From NCBI GenBank assembly GCA_977006965.1, contig OZ345362.1:558001-622000 (forward strand): a DNA stretch of 64,000 nucleotides, written 5' to 3'. Below, piece after piece: positions 51,973 through 63,600 of the stretch. The DNA comes from Phymatolithon calcareum. Lineage: Eukaryota > Rhodophyta > Florideophyceae > Hapalidiales. Under the pieces are notes generated by a model that saw only the letters and a list, made by a program, of their open reading frames with translations, was not told the origin of the DNA and made no database searches. Every line of letters starts with the position of its first letter. Within the stretch, counting starts at the first letter, position 1. Made by a program: the position numbers and the translations under genes.

Positions 51973-53400
51973 CTTTAGTTAACATCTTCTGCAACAAAGA
52001 AAGAGACATATTCGTTCCGTTTCCTTAAATATCACGCGCTGAAGATGCTATACATGATCGTGAAACCAGCAAGGGGTTCATGACTCTAAACTACGGTACA
52101 CTAGCCTTCGACATGACATCATCTCCTGCACCGCCGGGTTCTCTACTGACACACCACCTATATCAGCTCAGTGTTCATATTTTGATCCCAGTGCACTTTT
52201 TGTTGTTTCACGCTTGTCTATCAAAGACACCCTCTTTCATTGTGGAATATCACTGATAGTGCCGTTTACATTAGACATTGGCAGTCTTGGTGCATTCGGA
52301 AGGCCATGCACTCTTCAGTCATATTTTCCTCTATGTAAGCGCCCACAATCAGACACTTTCTGAAATATAAAGACATCGCAACATTTCGCAACCTCAACAT
52401 CACGTTGATATACCACACCTGAGAAGTGCACACACTTCACCGGCTCGAAGGCAAGACACCTCACCCGTGCGAAAGCTACCGTCCTCCTCGGATGTCGCTT
52501 TTTGAAATGCGCAAATACTCGTCCTCCCTTCAGAGTTTTGTCGCTCTTCTCGTGCATTTCGCCTCCACTGAAATTGGAGTTCTAATCCCCAAAATCACAA
52601 AAAGTTCTGGGACTGGGCTCGTCTGAATTGCGAAAAAAACAAAGGTATTTGGCAGATATAGTGCCATCTATCACAGGAAGTTGCCGTTCCTTAGTTCTGC
52701 CACCTAGGCTTGTCCACTGTCGCAAATCACACTTGGCAACTAAATGTAACTGATAAACTCACGCGAGAGTGGAGTATCTAATCCCTCGTTAAGACACCAT
52801 CTCTAGGTTGGGAATCGTTTTCCCGCTCTTCGGTTCAATCGTGACGAGTTCGCGCGACACTTCAGGTCACATGCAAATATCATACAGGAATGGGTGGGTG
52901 GGTTGCTTATCTGCGAGTAGATCTGATCTGCGTGATTGTCGATGGGTGATTGAGGTCAGGCGTTGACACTGGAATATTTACCCAATTTGCACCTATTGAC
53001 TCTTGCATCTGCACATTCCTTCCCGCAGTTGGAACTACCACTGGGGGGCTCATGTGCTCTTCTCTTTGTCGCTGTCGCGCCCGTGTTATGTCGCTGTCCC
53101 AAGGCGGTCGCTTTTTCCTCGCGCGACTGTACGCCGCACAACTTGGATCGCGATAGTCATGCTGTTCGTAGTAGGTGATCTAATGGGCCATACGGGCACG
53201 TGTCTCTCGTGTGTCTATGCGCTGCATCGCTGTCTTTTGCGTAGGTTTAGTATCTAAGCTAGTTTGTTCCTTCCGCTGAGTAAAGGAAGGTGGGGGAGTT
53301 CTAGATTTCGGCTCGATTGCTTGGATCAAGCACGCGCAATGTTCGCATGACAGTCCCTTCGACCACGCGGAGTCGGAGCTCTTCCCAACCTTCTTGGACG
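51973..53400. other. Intergenic, nothing recognised
   Basis: No coding content is recognised. A TGGG run (TGGGTGGGTGGG) lies at about 52891. Confidence 0.45.
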
Positions 53401-54050
53401 CAACCGTCGTCATGCAAGCCAGCACGGAGACAACTGCGCTCAAGTTCCCTTTTCCCTTTTTCGTGCGTTCATTCGAAAGTCAACGGCCAAGCCATGGTCG
53501 CCGTCTGAGGACGACGTCGTCCCGGCCCGTCTTTTCCTTCTTCCCTTCTTTTGTTCGTCTTGTCGTAAGTGGCGCAGTGTCGTCCGTCCGGCTACCCTCA
53601 TCTTGTTTGTTCGTCATGTCGTAAGAGGCGCAGTGTTGTCCGGTCGGCTATCACCAAGCTCATCTTTCCCCATTCGCGAAGGCTCGCGGTCGTGTTCGTT
53701 CCGCTCGACCGCTGGAGTTCCCGCAAGGCTACCGCGCTTATCCTCAACACCTGGACGATTGTGTTGCGCTCGTTGAGCTTCTGAAGCCCAGTACGGCGCA
53801 GCCTCGCGCCCGTGTCTGATCACCACGCCCGCTTGTGTTCCCGCAAAGCCATGGAGTGCTCCGATGCTGATCTACACGCTTACTCTGTCTCTTTGTCCTG
53901 GAGGTTTTGGTTGCTTGTCTTTCTTTCCTCCTCTTTTGTCTTGCCTCTCCCGCTCTTTTCGTCTCTCTCCTCTCTTGGGCTTTTTTCTCCCGTGTGGCGT
54001 CGGGTTCTTTGGAGCCTGGCGCTACAGTCGCTTAACGGCAGTTGAAGATG
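53401..54050. repeat. Pyrimidine-rich stretch with short tandem duplication
   Basis: The plus strand is dominated by C and T, which keeps several frames open with Ser/Phe/Leu-rich nonsense. A ~56-bp unit (TTGTTCGTCTTGTCGTAAG... / TTGTTCGTCATGTCGTAAG...) is duplicated at about 53552 and 53608, and GTTCCCGCAA recurs near 53717 and 53836. I see no gene. Confidence 0.55.
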
Positions 54051-54690
54051 TCAGACTGACGCCTTATCGACCCTTACGCGTTCAAGCCTTCACAGAGACG
54101 CTCGATACAGGTACTTGGGCAAAGTTCATCGTTATTATCGTGGCTTGTTGTAGTCAATTCTCATCGGCAGAGAAACGCGCAATGGGAAGACCGGTAAATT
54201 AGCAGTGACCGGCACCGAACATGTCAGATCGTTGAGCACATCTCTCAGAGAATCGACGCCTCAGAAATAGTATAAATAAAATCTGCGACCAGCGCTGATC
54301 CCAATCTGGGCACGTCGGAAGTAACAAGAACATTCAACGTCAAAAAATATGCTACAGAAGTAACCGCACGGCTGTTAAGCCAATTGCTTTCTGTAAAGAA
54401 GACTTGCGGCTCGCACGGGGGCAATTTGGACCCAAGGCCCAAGTTTTGGACCTACAAACACCGTTTGGGGTGTTTTAGTGACACACAAGCGCAAGTTATT
54501 GACACATCAGGAATCTTGTCTGAGGGATATCCCGCGATCCAGCGACCTTCGTCCACTCTACCCCAGCGGAGCAGTGTCAATACAAGAATACTGCCCTCAC
54601 CTACAACGATTAGACTCGGTGACACTCCTAGCTAGACAGCGATCGATCGCATTTGCTCTGTTTTGGATGCACAGAAAGTAAGCATGGGCA
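54051..54690. other. Intergenic, nothing recognised
   Basis: There are short frames without motifs between the pyrimidine-rich stretch and the MITE. Confidence 0.4.
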
Positions 54691-54698
54691 TCTGTGGC

Positions 54699-55025
54699 CA
54701 AAGCATTGGAAAAAATAATTGCTATTGTAATTATTTAAATTATTGTTCCAATAATTTATTCCTGAGTCTCGCATATTTATTGTATTTATTGAGATCGTCG
54801 TGGTTGCGACAATTATTGTATCGGACTCCTCATTTTTTCGATCCGGTTATTCTATCGCGACAGAAAGTAGCAAGAAGGATCCAATAATTCGGGGAATAAC
54901 CAGTTATTTATACCTCACTGAACTTGAATACAATAATTTATTGCTTCTGCGTTCAACAATAAATTATTTATTCTCGACACTTTTCGAGAAAAGAATAAAA
55001 ATAAATAAATAATTCCAATGCTTTG
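54699..55025. mobile_element. hAT-like MITE, copy 2 (327 bp)
   Basis: It has the same terminal inverted repeats and length as 18049-18375 and nearly the same sequence throughout. It is flanked by its own perfect 8-bp duplication TCTGTGGC (54691-54698 and 55026-55033). Different flanks show two separate insertions, and the near-identity shows they are recent. Confidence 0.92.
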
Positions 55026-55033
55026 TCTGTGGC

Positions 55034-55740
55034 GTCGGAGACACCTCGTCGAGGGAATCACTCATATGCTGACGAATAGCCCTTGTAAAAGTTACCAAAC
55101 ATATAACCTTGACCGTGCGTGCCGTCCAGAGGGTTTTTCAGTAATTCAAAGAAGGGCAGTGCGTTGTCCCTCGACAAAGTAAGAGGTCAGTGGCTACTTA
55201 AGGAGTGTGGCAGACAAGCCGGGATGCCTGTCTAATTCAGGCAAGTCATCCAGGACTATTTGTGAATATGACCCACTACAACTAAACGGAAGGGGTCTTA
55301 AAATAGGTGTCGATAGGCAACGTACTAAACTAAAGGACCATCGCGGAGTCCGTTGCCCAAAGACGCGAACGGCCCTATACATCTCGACGTGCGGCAACGT
55401 CCCTTACATCGCATCTTCTGTGTAAGAATTCGAACTTGGTATCCTCGTCGAACGGCCATCTTGACAAAATTCCTCAATAACTTCCTTCTTCGCTATATGA
55501 CTGTCGCGATCATTGTTGCACGCGTCGTAGACAAGAATAAATGTACTGCCTTTCGCGTGTCATTTCATCAAGAAGGGGGTTTTCAATACATTACCAGCCT
55601 GGTATTGCCATGAGGTCGCCCGTCATAATGAACTGGGACATTTCGGGGTAGCTTCGTGTGCGCGACGAAAATCGATCTAAATTTTTAGCAGGACGAGCTA
55701 GTTTCCGCGAGAAGTAATCGAAGCATGTAGCGGAAAAATG
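55034..55740. other. Intergenic, nothing recognised
   Basis: No frame with recognisable content. Confidence 0.4.
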
Positions 55741-55771
55741 ATTTACTGCTCGAACCGCGCGAGCAGTAAAT
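55741..55771. repeat. Short hairpin
   Basis: Perfect 12-base arms ATTTACTGCTCG / CGAGCAGTAAAT surround a 7-base loop, followed by a T-run. Confidence 0.8.
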
Positions 55772-56510
55772 TTTTTTCCATGAACTGTAGTGGTGGACAT
55801 GTCATGTGAGCATGAGACGTCAAGACTATAGACAGCAAATAGATCCAGTGAGATCAAACTGGCATTGTTGCGAGTTCTCAACAACCCTTCTGGTTTATTG
55901 AAATTGGAAACACCTGTGTTGTCTCTAAGATGCAGCCAGATCTCAAGAGTGTATCTGCAGTACTTGGGCACGTGTTGCACTTTACTCCTTTCTGGTCGAA
56001 AAAGAACTGCAAAGAAAAAGGAGCTGGGAGTACTTCCAGCAGAGGTAGCTAAATGGAAGAGTGCCAAAAGTGGCTTGTGGCTGGGCCATGCGTGGATTAG
56101 ATGTGGGGACGATCATTGTGAGTATGACCCCCTAAGGAAGCGGATCCAAAGATTCAATCTCGATAAAAATATTTTTCTAAAAAAATTGAAGTCACTTTCC
56201 ATTCTTTATACATGTGGATAAATGCTTTTTCATTATTTAATACTGAGAGACACAAATTCATAATAAAATTTTGTTGGTCGTCTTTCAGCTCGGGGCGTGT
56301 GGGACATAAACATGATATGATTACAGTTGCCAGACAAAATAACTCGTCGCCCCGGGCCAAGTTATAGTGCTGGCAAGCAGGAGCGGTAGAAAGAGGCACC
56401 CCTCTTGATTACCACAGCCGGTTACGGAGAGCGAAAACGCCATCCGCATCTCTAGTGTCTCTCTGGGCTTCTCATCGAACGTCATCAACAGCAGCGTTCT
56501 CTCATGTGCC
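55772..56510. other. Intergenic and 5' flank of the next EF-hand gene
   Basis: No supported gene and no core promoter element I can identify. Confidence 0.4.
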
Positions 56511-57668
56511 ATGTCTTCCCTGGCGAATAATTTGGCTTCTTCTTCCGGGGCCATAGGGGCCACCACTTCCCCTGTACCTGCTACCGCTCCCGAGTCGATG
56601 ATCGCTCCCGAGTCGGAGGTCGCGCCTCGTCCCGCGTACGCAGCTGGGCTGTCTAACTTACCCTGTGCAGTGGGGCAAGCTCCTGTCCCTGCTCGAAGTG
56701 TCGCCCCTTTCAGTCCCGTGAACATTCCTGGTACTACCAGCACGCCGGGCCCGAGCAGCTATCCATATCTGCCCCCCAATGCGCAGCCTCCCCCGTGGCG
56801 CACCTCTACATATCAACCTGACGCTCGTCAACATGAGATCTTGTCCGCTGGCGGTCCGATGCCGCCGTATTTCGCATCTCAGCACACGGCGCAAACTGCG
56901 TACCCACTTACAAATTCCGGTTTGCCGCCTGGAAGGGGAGTTTATACCCCTTTTCAGTCACTGCAGCAGTATGACCGCGCGGCTTGGCAGCAGCCTTTTC
57001 AACCTGTGGGACCAGGGACTAACGCGGTCCATTCTTTATTTCCGGCGTACCCGGCGCCGCCCACAACCACCTACGCTTATGCGTCGCCGTATGGGAACCA
57101 ACCGTACTTTGCTGGTCCTCATGCAGCGCAGGCATCTTCTCCATTTCCAGGCTCTTTTCCATCGCCCCGATCGTACCCGTCACCACCATTCTACGTGGTG
57201 CGCCCTCCACCAACACCGTCAGTAACATCGCAGTCTCCGGCCACTCCCTCCATGCAATCGCCGGGGCGCGCTTACCGCGAGGAAGAGTCGACGCCAGCTA
57301 CAGGCGATTCTTTTCTCCGACCTCGTATTTCTGATGGTCTTGATGCCGACGATTTTCAGGCACTTCCTCCACCCGTGCTCGTGTACGGTGGTTTAAACAG
57401 TTTCTCGCATAGACGGAATGTATCACGGAGAAGTCTGCATGAACATGCGAGGAACGCATTTGAGCTCGCCGATCGAGATAAATCTGGTTACTTGGACTTC
57501 AAGGAGTTTCTAGACGCGCTTCGTACACTTGAAGTGAACATTGCTTACCATCACGCTCTGGATCGATTTGCGAAAATGGATGTGAATAAGGATGGCCGAA
57601 TTTCTAAGGTTGAATTCATCAACGGATACCAGTTTGACATGTTTACAATTTCGACTTCCCGGACATGA
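56511..57668 (+). CDS. EF-hand pair protein with Pro/Ser/Ala-rich N-terminus (385 aa)
   Basis: Single open frame from ATG to TGA. Residues ~1-265 are low-complexity (P, S, A, Y, G), less Gln-rich than in the 6-20 kb paralogues. Two canonical EF-hands lie at 321-332 (DRDKSGYLDFKE) and 357-368 (DVNKDGRISKVE). Between them, LRTLEVNIAYHHALDRFAKMD is nearly identical to the gene at 19491. The disordered region has diverged freely while the hand pair is strictly conserved, suggesting selection on the Ca2+-binding module. No targeting signal is obvious. It is the fifth intact member of the family and on the same strand as the others. Confidence 0.86.
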   Translation: MSSLANNLASSSGAIGATTSPVPATAPESMIAPESEVAPRPAYAAGLSNLPCAVGQAPVPARSVAPFSPVNIPGTTSTPGPSSYPYLPPNAQPPPWRTSTYQPDARQHEILSAGGPMPPYFASQHTAQTAYPLTNSGLPPGRGVYTPFQSLQQYDRAAWQQPFQPVGPGTNAVHSLFPAYPAPPTTTYAYASPYGNQPYFAGPHAAQASSPFPGSFPSPRSYPSPPFYVVRPPPTPSVTSQSPATPSMQSPGRAYREEESTPATGDSFLRPRISDGLDADDFQALPPPVLVYGGLNSFSHRRNVSRRSLHEHARNAFELADRDKSGYLDFKEFLDALRTLEVNIAYHHALDRFAKMDVNKDGRISKVEFINGYQFDMFTISTSRT

Positions 57669-58321
57669 AGGCTTCCGGACAGTCGGTCAGACCAGAGCGA
57701 TAATATTTTTCCACTGGCTCACCCACCAGGCAGCAAGCTGAACGTCAGATATAATCCTCTATCACAGGTTCTTCGTGCCATCGTGTACATCTGTTGTAGC
57801 GTAGTAGGGCCTGACCGTCAATGGTAATCCTCTTTTAGCAAGTCCAGTGTAATATTTCTTTAGTTTAGATCATTCTTAATCTGTTTTCAGAAATCAGAAG
57901 ACTTGGCAATGCGCCGCAGCCAATGGGGTTGAGCAGTATTTCAAGTGCAAGGTTATTGATTGGGAAGGAGGAGCATGTAAAAGTGTATACTGTACAGATC
58001 CGACCACGCCTTTCGATTTAGAGCCTTTAAGTCAGGTTTTGACTTTCAAACTCCGAAACACACCTAAGGGCCGATGAACGAATACGTTGCCAACCGGGAA
58101 AATGGGAAAATTGGAAAATGAGAAATTGGGAACGCCAGTACGTCCAATAGAACACCTGCATTTGTGAAATTTTACTTCTTCCACTTTCTTCAGGTTCAAA
58201 TTCCACAAGTGCACGTACTGTATTGGCCTCGCGCGGCTCGCGTCATTCGCATCAATGGCTTTGTATTTTTCCGATCCGGGACACCAATCCAGCTCTTCGG
58301 TCAATGGCGATTGCCTGATGA
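57669..58321. other. Intergenic, nothing recognised
   Basis: No coding content is recognised. A repeated GGGAAAATTGGAAAATGAG-like purine run is at about 58095-58125. Confidence 0.4.
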
Positions 58322-58331
58322 ATTATGAAAA

Positions 58332-59349
58332 GAGGAAATTCACTACATGGCCACCCAAAATTGGCAAAATTCACTACATGGCCATGTCTAGCCAAATCTA
58401 CTACTTATCCGTTACGAATACGACGGCGCTCTGTAAGCACGTTGTCGTGTTCATCTGCAACGCTCAACACAGAACACTCCCGCACTAACCACTCCGAAAT
58501 CATGGAAAAGAAGAAGCTCGTTCTACAGGTGGACGACTACGCTGGATCAAGCTTTGGCAACGTTGTCAAAGTCGTGATCTCCTACAACACGAGAAGCACC
58601 AGGGCAAAGTCGTCCGAGCGGAGAAGCTGCTTGTGGAGCCCGAGGTCATCGAAAGTGGCGCGCTCAGCTGTGTTGTTCGCAGCGAAGAAACACTATTCTA
58701 TGTGACAGCTTGTAGCGACTACCGCGCTACATGCTCCTGCCGTGGCCTTGAAGAGCCCAAAGGACATGTAGCTACGTCGTCGCTGCACATTTGTACGCTT
58801 CCAGGGCTTGGTGCAGCATCGAGTGTCGTTCGACCCGTAGAACAAGCACTGGTTCGGGGACGTATGGATGTTCAGAACGAGGGCCAAACAGCATGCGGGC
58901 AGCATCACGCGTGTTGCAAGCACTGGAGACCAGCTCGTACAGGATGATTTGGTGTCGTTTGACCATGTGGCTAAGCCAGGCCGCAAGCGCAAGAAGCCCT
59001 ACTTGCCGTCCGAAATGAGGGCCCGTCACTGCTCGTGCGGAAACACTGGTCACTTTTCGCAGACATGCGGAAGACCCAACATCCACAATGTCGTCGAGGC
59101 GAAACGAAAACACATCGACAAAGCGGCTCAGTCCATGATTGTCGACCTTACTGCCTGCAATGACGGAGATCCTACTTGTGACGGGGATCTAAAGCGTAGA
59201 GAGTAGCGCGCGCAATAAATTTTACTGTCCCATAGATTGCTTTGACAAACGGATAAGTAGTAGTTTTGGCTAGAGTGAGTTATGATAGTACTCTTGGCTA
59301 GGGGTGAGTAGTAGATTTGGCTAGAGATCGCCATGCAGTGAATTTCCTC
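58332..59349 (+). mobile_element. Mutator-like (MULE) element remnant with 10-bp target-site duplication
   Basis: The ends GAGGAAATTCACTACATGGC (58332-58351) and its near complement (59330-59349) form inverted termini, and TCTAGCCAAATCTACTACTTATCC-type motifs repeat near both ends. The unit is flanked by a perfect direct repeat ATTATGAAAA (58322-58331 and 59350-59359). Duplications of 8-11 bp with subterminal repeats are characteristic of Mutator-like elements. It contains a decayed transposase C-terminus. Confidence 0.82.
58489..59206 (+). pseudogene. MULE transposase C-terminal part with SWIM-like and zinc-knuckle motifs
   Basis: One frame (58489-58947, no ATG, opening after a TAA) reads DLLQHEKHQGKVVRAEKLLVE and then FYVTACSDYRATCSCRGLEEPKGH, a SWIM zinc-finger start (CxC). 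The expected C-x-H half appears shifted in another frame (TCSYVVAAHL). A third frame to 59206 has GRKRKKPYLPSEMRARHCSCGNTGHFSQTC in pieces, the CCHC knuckle usually found at the end of MULE transposases. The catalytic DDE domain is absent, so only the back third of the protein remains and it is frameshifted. Confidence 0.75.
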
Positions 59350-59594
59350 ATTATGAAAATCACCCCATGAGGTACAGTATCAAACCGTTTACAGTTTACA
59401 AATGTCGAACCAATGTCGAAATTTTAGCGCTGACAAAAAAGTTCGGCATTTTGTCAGTATTCAGAGGCAGTTTGCAAACAGGTTCTATATTCACTTTGAT
59501 TATGAAGAACACATAGGCTATAAAATGAAACGATCAACAGCCCTCGGCCTCCAAGACGCCGGTCTGAACAAATTCAACTCCTTCCGGTTTCATC

Positions 59595-60686
59595 ATGTCT
59601 CAGTTTCAGGTTCCTGCTTCGCAAGGTCCATCAAGCGTGCATCTGCCCCCAGATATGCTGTCTACGGATGAGAGATTTCCGTGTACCCCCGAGCTTCCGC
59701 AGAGCACTCTAAGTCACTCCACCCAGCAACCAGAGACTCACGCAGTCCGATTTCTACCATGAACACGAGATTGGGCTTCATCGTCACTATGCTCCGGAGC
59801 GCAAGACATAGCCGCATCCCGGCAACTGCTGCGTACGCAACAGTCTTTTGACTTGTCACAGGTGCAACCAACACCCCGAAGCATCGACGCGCGTGCTTGC
59901 AATCTCACTCCCGGTTCTGGCCAAGCCATTTCGAATGTTTACACTCGGCTTGGATTCCACCCCATGTGCCCGAACCCGGCCGTAGTATCGCTAATGCCGA
60001 CGGACGACGACCACCAGTGTCCCATTCAGCCAGCTGGAGAAAGAGCGCCACACCTCCGGAAAACATTACTCCACCCGTCTCAAATGTTTTACTCGCCATA
60101 CCAACATCCAACCGTTGGCATCATCTTTGTCCCAACTGTGCTGTCTTTTCCTTCGGAGGTTCAGGAAACTGGACATTCTCCGGTGAACGATCCGAGTCAC
60201 CATGATTTGATGTCTCTGCAGTCCCCTTCACTTGGCTACGAGGAATCTTCGTCTGCTTGCCTTTTCCCGGTAGACTATCCGAATAGTGCATCTCCATTTG
60301 ATTTGCCTGTTGTGAACTCAGATACATCGATCTTTCACGGTTCCCAAAACACTGAAGGCATCGAACCAGGGGAGCGGTACAGTGGTTTAGTTGGACCTTC
60401 TTCAAGTGCTAACGACCTTGCTTCTGAAAGCAACGCTCGACTTGTTTTCCAACGCGCTGATAGTGGGAACACCGGATATATGACATTTTCACAGTTTCAA
60501 AATGCACTCCGTTGGCTCAATTTGCCGATTGGATATCGTCGTAATCTCGCTTTGGATGAGTTTGTTAAGCTGGACGAGGACAAAGACTATCTTATGCGGG
60601 AGACAGAGTTTGTGAACGGATATATGAGAGACAGGTTTTCGTCCTCCACTCATCGGATTTCTAACATGTCTACCGCCTCTCACTAA
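59595..60686 (+). pseudogene. EF-hand family member interrupted by a single in-frame TGA
   Basis: From the ATG at 59595 (MSQFQVPASQGP) the frame is open to a TGA at 59760-59762 and then, in the same frame, to TAA at 60684-60686; without that stop it would be 363 residues. The N-terminal part is Ser/Pro-rich. Two hands near the C-terminus are degraded: the first loop (DSGNTGYMTFSQ) ends in Gln, and the second (DEDKDYLMRETE) keeps most ligands but lacks the Gly at position 6. Linker and tail (ALRWLNLPIGYRRNLALDEFVKLDED, EFVNGYMRDRF) still follow the genes at 19491 and 56511. It is most likely a young pseudogene. Stop-codon readthrough or a spliced intron around the stop is possible but not indicated. 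Confidence 0.75.
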
Positions 60687-63600
60687 GGCTCGACGTCTTG
60701 TCCCTGCATCTGGCACACTCAAGAACACCTCTCTTCTTCTAGTTTAGGATTGGCATCCCCATTTTAGTTCTTCTAGAGATTTCTTCTGCAAAAGGAATAG
60801 CTTTCCAGATCATAGTGATGCTTGGGAGGGACTGGCCACGTTTTGCCAGTCATGTCAACAGACTGCACCACAATTCCAAACTCGACACAACCGGCTTGGT
60901 AAACTCATCAACAAAAAGAATCATTCGCAGTTGGCCTTCTGAGACTGTAACTCTCATCGCCAATCGCAGAAGAAACGGCTAAGGAACACTGAACAACGCA
61001 TATTTCCATGGTGATCTGGAATCACTTCTTGGTAGATTCGCCGAGAATGCCATCAGTACAGAGTCGCGTTAGAAATCGTTCCTTTCAAATACATCATCGA
61101 AGAACTCATGGTAGCGGGATACCATTGGGGTGGAAAACTTGGCCGTACGAAAGAAAGCGATCATTGGGGAACTGTCAAGTTCAACCTGTGCTCGTTGACA
61201 ACCTGCAAAAAATGGTCTATTTCGCATCGTTTCATGCTCTGCCAAATTTGGAGTAACTTCTGCCGAGATAAACCGGATGGGAACTTTGTTGACGATGTAC
61301 CAAACCGTAGTTGTGTGCTCAATGCTTCCCGTGTGATGATCTACCTGATCACAGCGTTCGTAAAGGCAAGGAGTGCAGCGTTTACAAGTTAATCGCTTCC
61401 CCACACGGATGCAGACAATGACGAGAAGGCACAGTTCAGCGATATCCGTGCGGCGAATGCGCATCGTTTGAAGCAAGTGTGAGAATTCGAGGTGACGCTG
61501 GAGAGGTGAATGGCACTGTCATCGGCGAATCGTTTCATCAAACCATCTCCTGTAAGAGCAGCTTGGGGCCCTTCGCCTGTCATGGTGACCCAAAGTGAAC
61601 GACCTGCACATTGATGAATGCATGCAGGGTTATTGCTCCGTCGTTGTTGCACAAGATGCTACACAGAATTCAGCAGTCCAGTGTAACATCGACTTCTGCA
61701 GAGAGCCATCCGGTCCCAGTGTTTCACCAAGCGAAACGTTTGAAGACGTCTGAAGACGGACGCGAAGGCATGGTGAGCAGTTGCATACGAAAAAGTTCGC
61801 CACGTGGCGCAAGTGTCGTAACAATCTCCCAGCTGCCGGAAGGATGGTCCAGTATCGCGCAAGCCCAACGAGTGGGACAACCATCACGCTGCAACAAGCA
61901 TGGACGACAGCTCGACATCACGACGAAACGTCGAGACGTTGAGACCAGGCAAAGGGCTGTTGAATTTTGTTCAAAATTCCTCATACGAAGACGTGACTAC
62001 AATCGTAGGCGGAGCATAGTAGATCAGACTTCTTAAACCAGAGAAAAACAGGTAGAACTTGGAACCCTCGCAGCGGACGTTTCGCAAATAAGGTGCGCAA
62101 ATCGTCATTCATATTTCGCCTCATTGGGGGACGGCAGTTCAATACTGTTGTAGGGAGAGCCCGGTAGCTCGACGGCTGGAGTTGAGATGTGACGGCCCAC
62201 GCCCAAAGTGGCGACGAATGATCTCGAACACGAACGACAACGGGGCCAGCATGACGTAGGGAGAGCGACACCACTGAGTTGAACAGTGATGCGAGATCAC
62301 ACGGACAGAACGATACTGATTCGCAGTATAAAAGTGGACAAAAACGGAAGACATCAATACCACGTTGCATTGAATTCCAAGCGCAGCGCGGAGGACATCG
62401 GGTGACACACAATTGTTTTGCGCGGGCCATTAACCGCGCCCCACCACCCCAGATGCTAGCTTCGAAATATCCGTTGACACGAAGGACACTCCGCCAATGC
62501 AGCCGGACATAATTCAATTCCTCCGGGGGCTGCATACATGAGGGAAACACAATGAGCGACGTTTCAATCACGAAAAATGGAATTCGAGAGCACCGATTGA
62601 GACTCTATCGCAAAGATAGATCAAGACAAAAGATGAAGAGCCGTGCTTGCAACATGACTTCCTCGTACATGGACGGGAAAGACGGTACTATGGTAACAGT
62701 CCGTGTCATCTAAAATGCTTATGGCTGATTTTCACCGACTTTGAATGGCGGCCTGACGAGAAGCTCGTAACATGATACATTCGTTAATGAGAAGCGGCAC
62801 GCATGAAGGCGGTGTCTCTCGTGTCTGCATGACGTTCTTGAAGACAAACGCAGAGACACAGAATACCACAAACCCGCGCCCCGTCCCATCGCACAATCAT
62901 AGAGAGATCATCGTCAACATCTAGAAGTGCGACAAATGCCTCGTCACAGCTGCCGATCAGATACATCTGGTGTTCTTTAAGACAGATATCTTCCGCCAAA
63001 ATCGTTTTCAATCAAAGACACGAGAAACACGGTGGTTGGGGGCGAAAATGCGATCTTTTCATTAGGCGGACGCCTTGGTGCTTAGCGAAAACGGTGCGCT
63101 CTGACTTTGCCCAATAAGCCGAAGATGGGGATACGAATATGAACGGAAGCCAATTTTTGGGAAGGCGTGGGACTGTAAGTGGTGTGCGCCATGGAGCTCA
63201 AGTGGTTTACGAATTGTACATTTTTTCAGGACTTGCAGCTGCTTCTCTGTCCCATCTGGGATAATGGGAGTGGAATGAGCTAGGCGCACTTGAGTGAGTG
63301 TGCCGAGGAGATCGTCTCGATTGTAACTCGGGACACGGTAAATGTGTTATGACTTTCAAGTCGTGAATTATTAAATTATATTCATGAATAAAGTAAAGTT
63401 TTATTATATTATTATATTTCTGTATACTTCGTGAATTTACGAAGCTATTGCAGAATTATTACTGGACCTGAAATTGATTGCGATTGGACAACGGCGTAGA
63501 TGCCAGAATCGAATGTGCGACCCGGTTACCGAACCTGGCAACGCACGGTGGTGCCAAACTGCTTTTCAGGACTCGAGAGGCACTTTCAATGCCAAGCGGA

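Noticed and set aside
59760-59762. TGA as selenocysteine codon
   Set aside because: No conserved Cys or Sec position is known in this family, the codon lies in a low-complexity region, and no SECIS-like hairpin was recognised downstream.
61981-62571. 196-codon minus-strand frame
   Set aside because: Composition is erratic (many Cys, Arg, Trp) and no motif is seen; likely chance.
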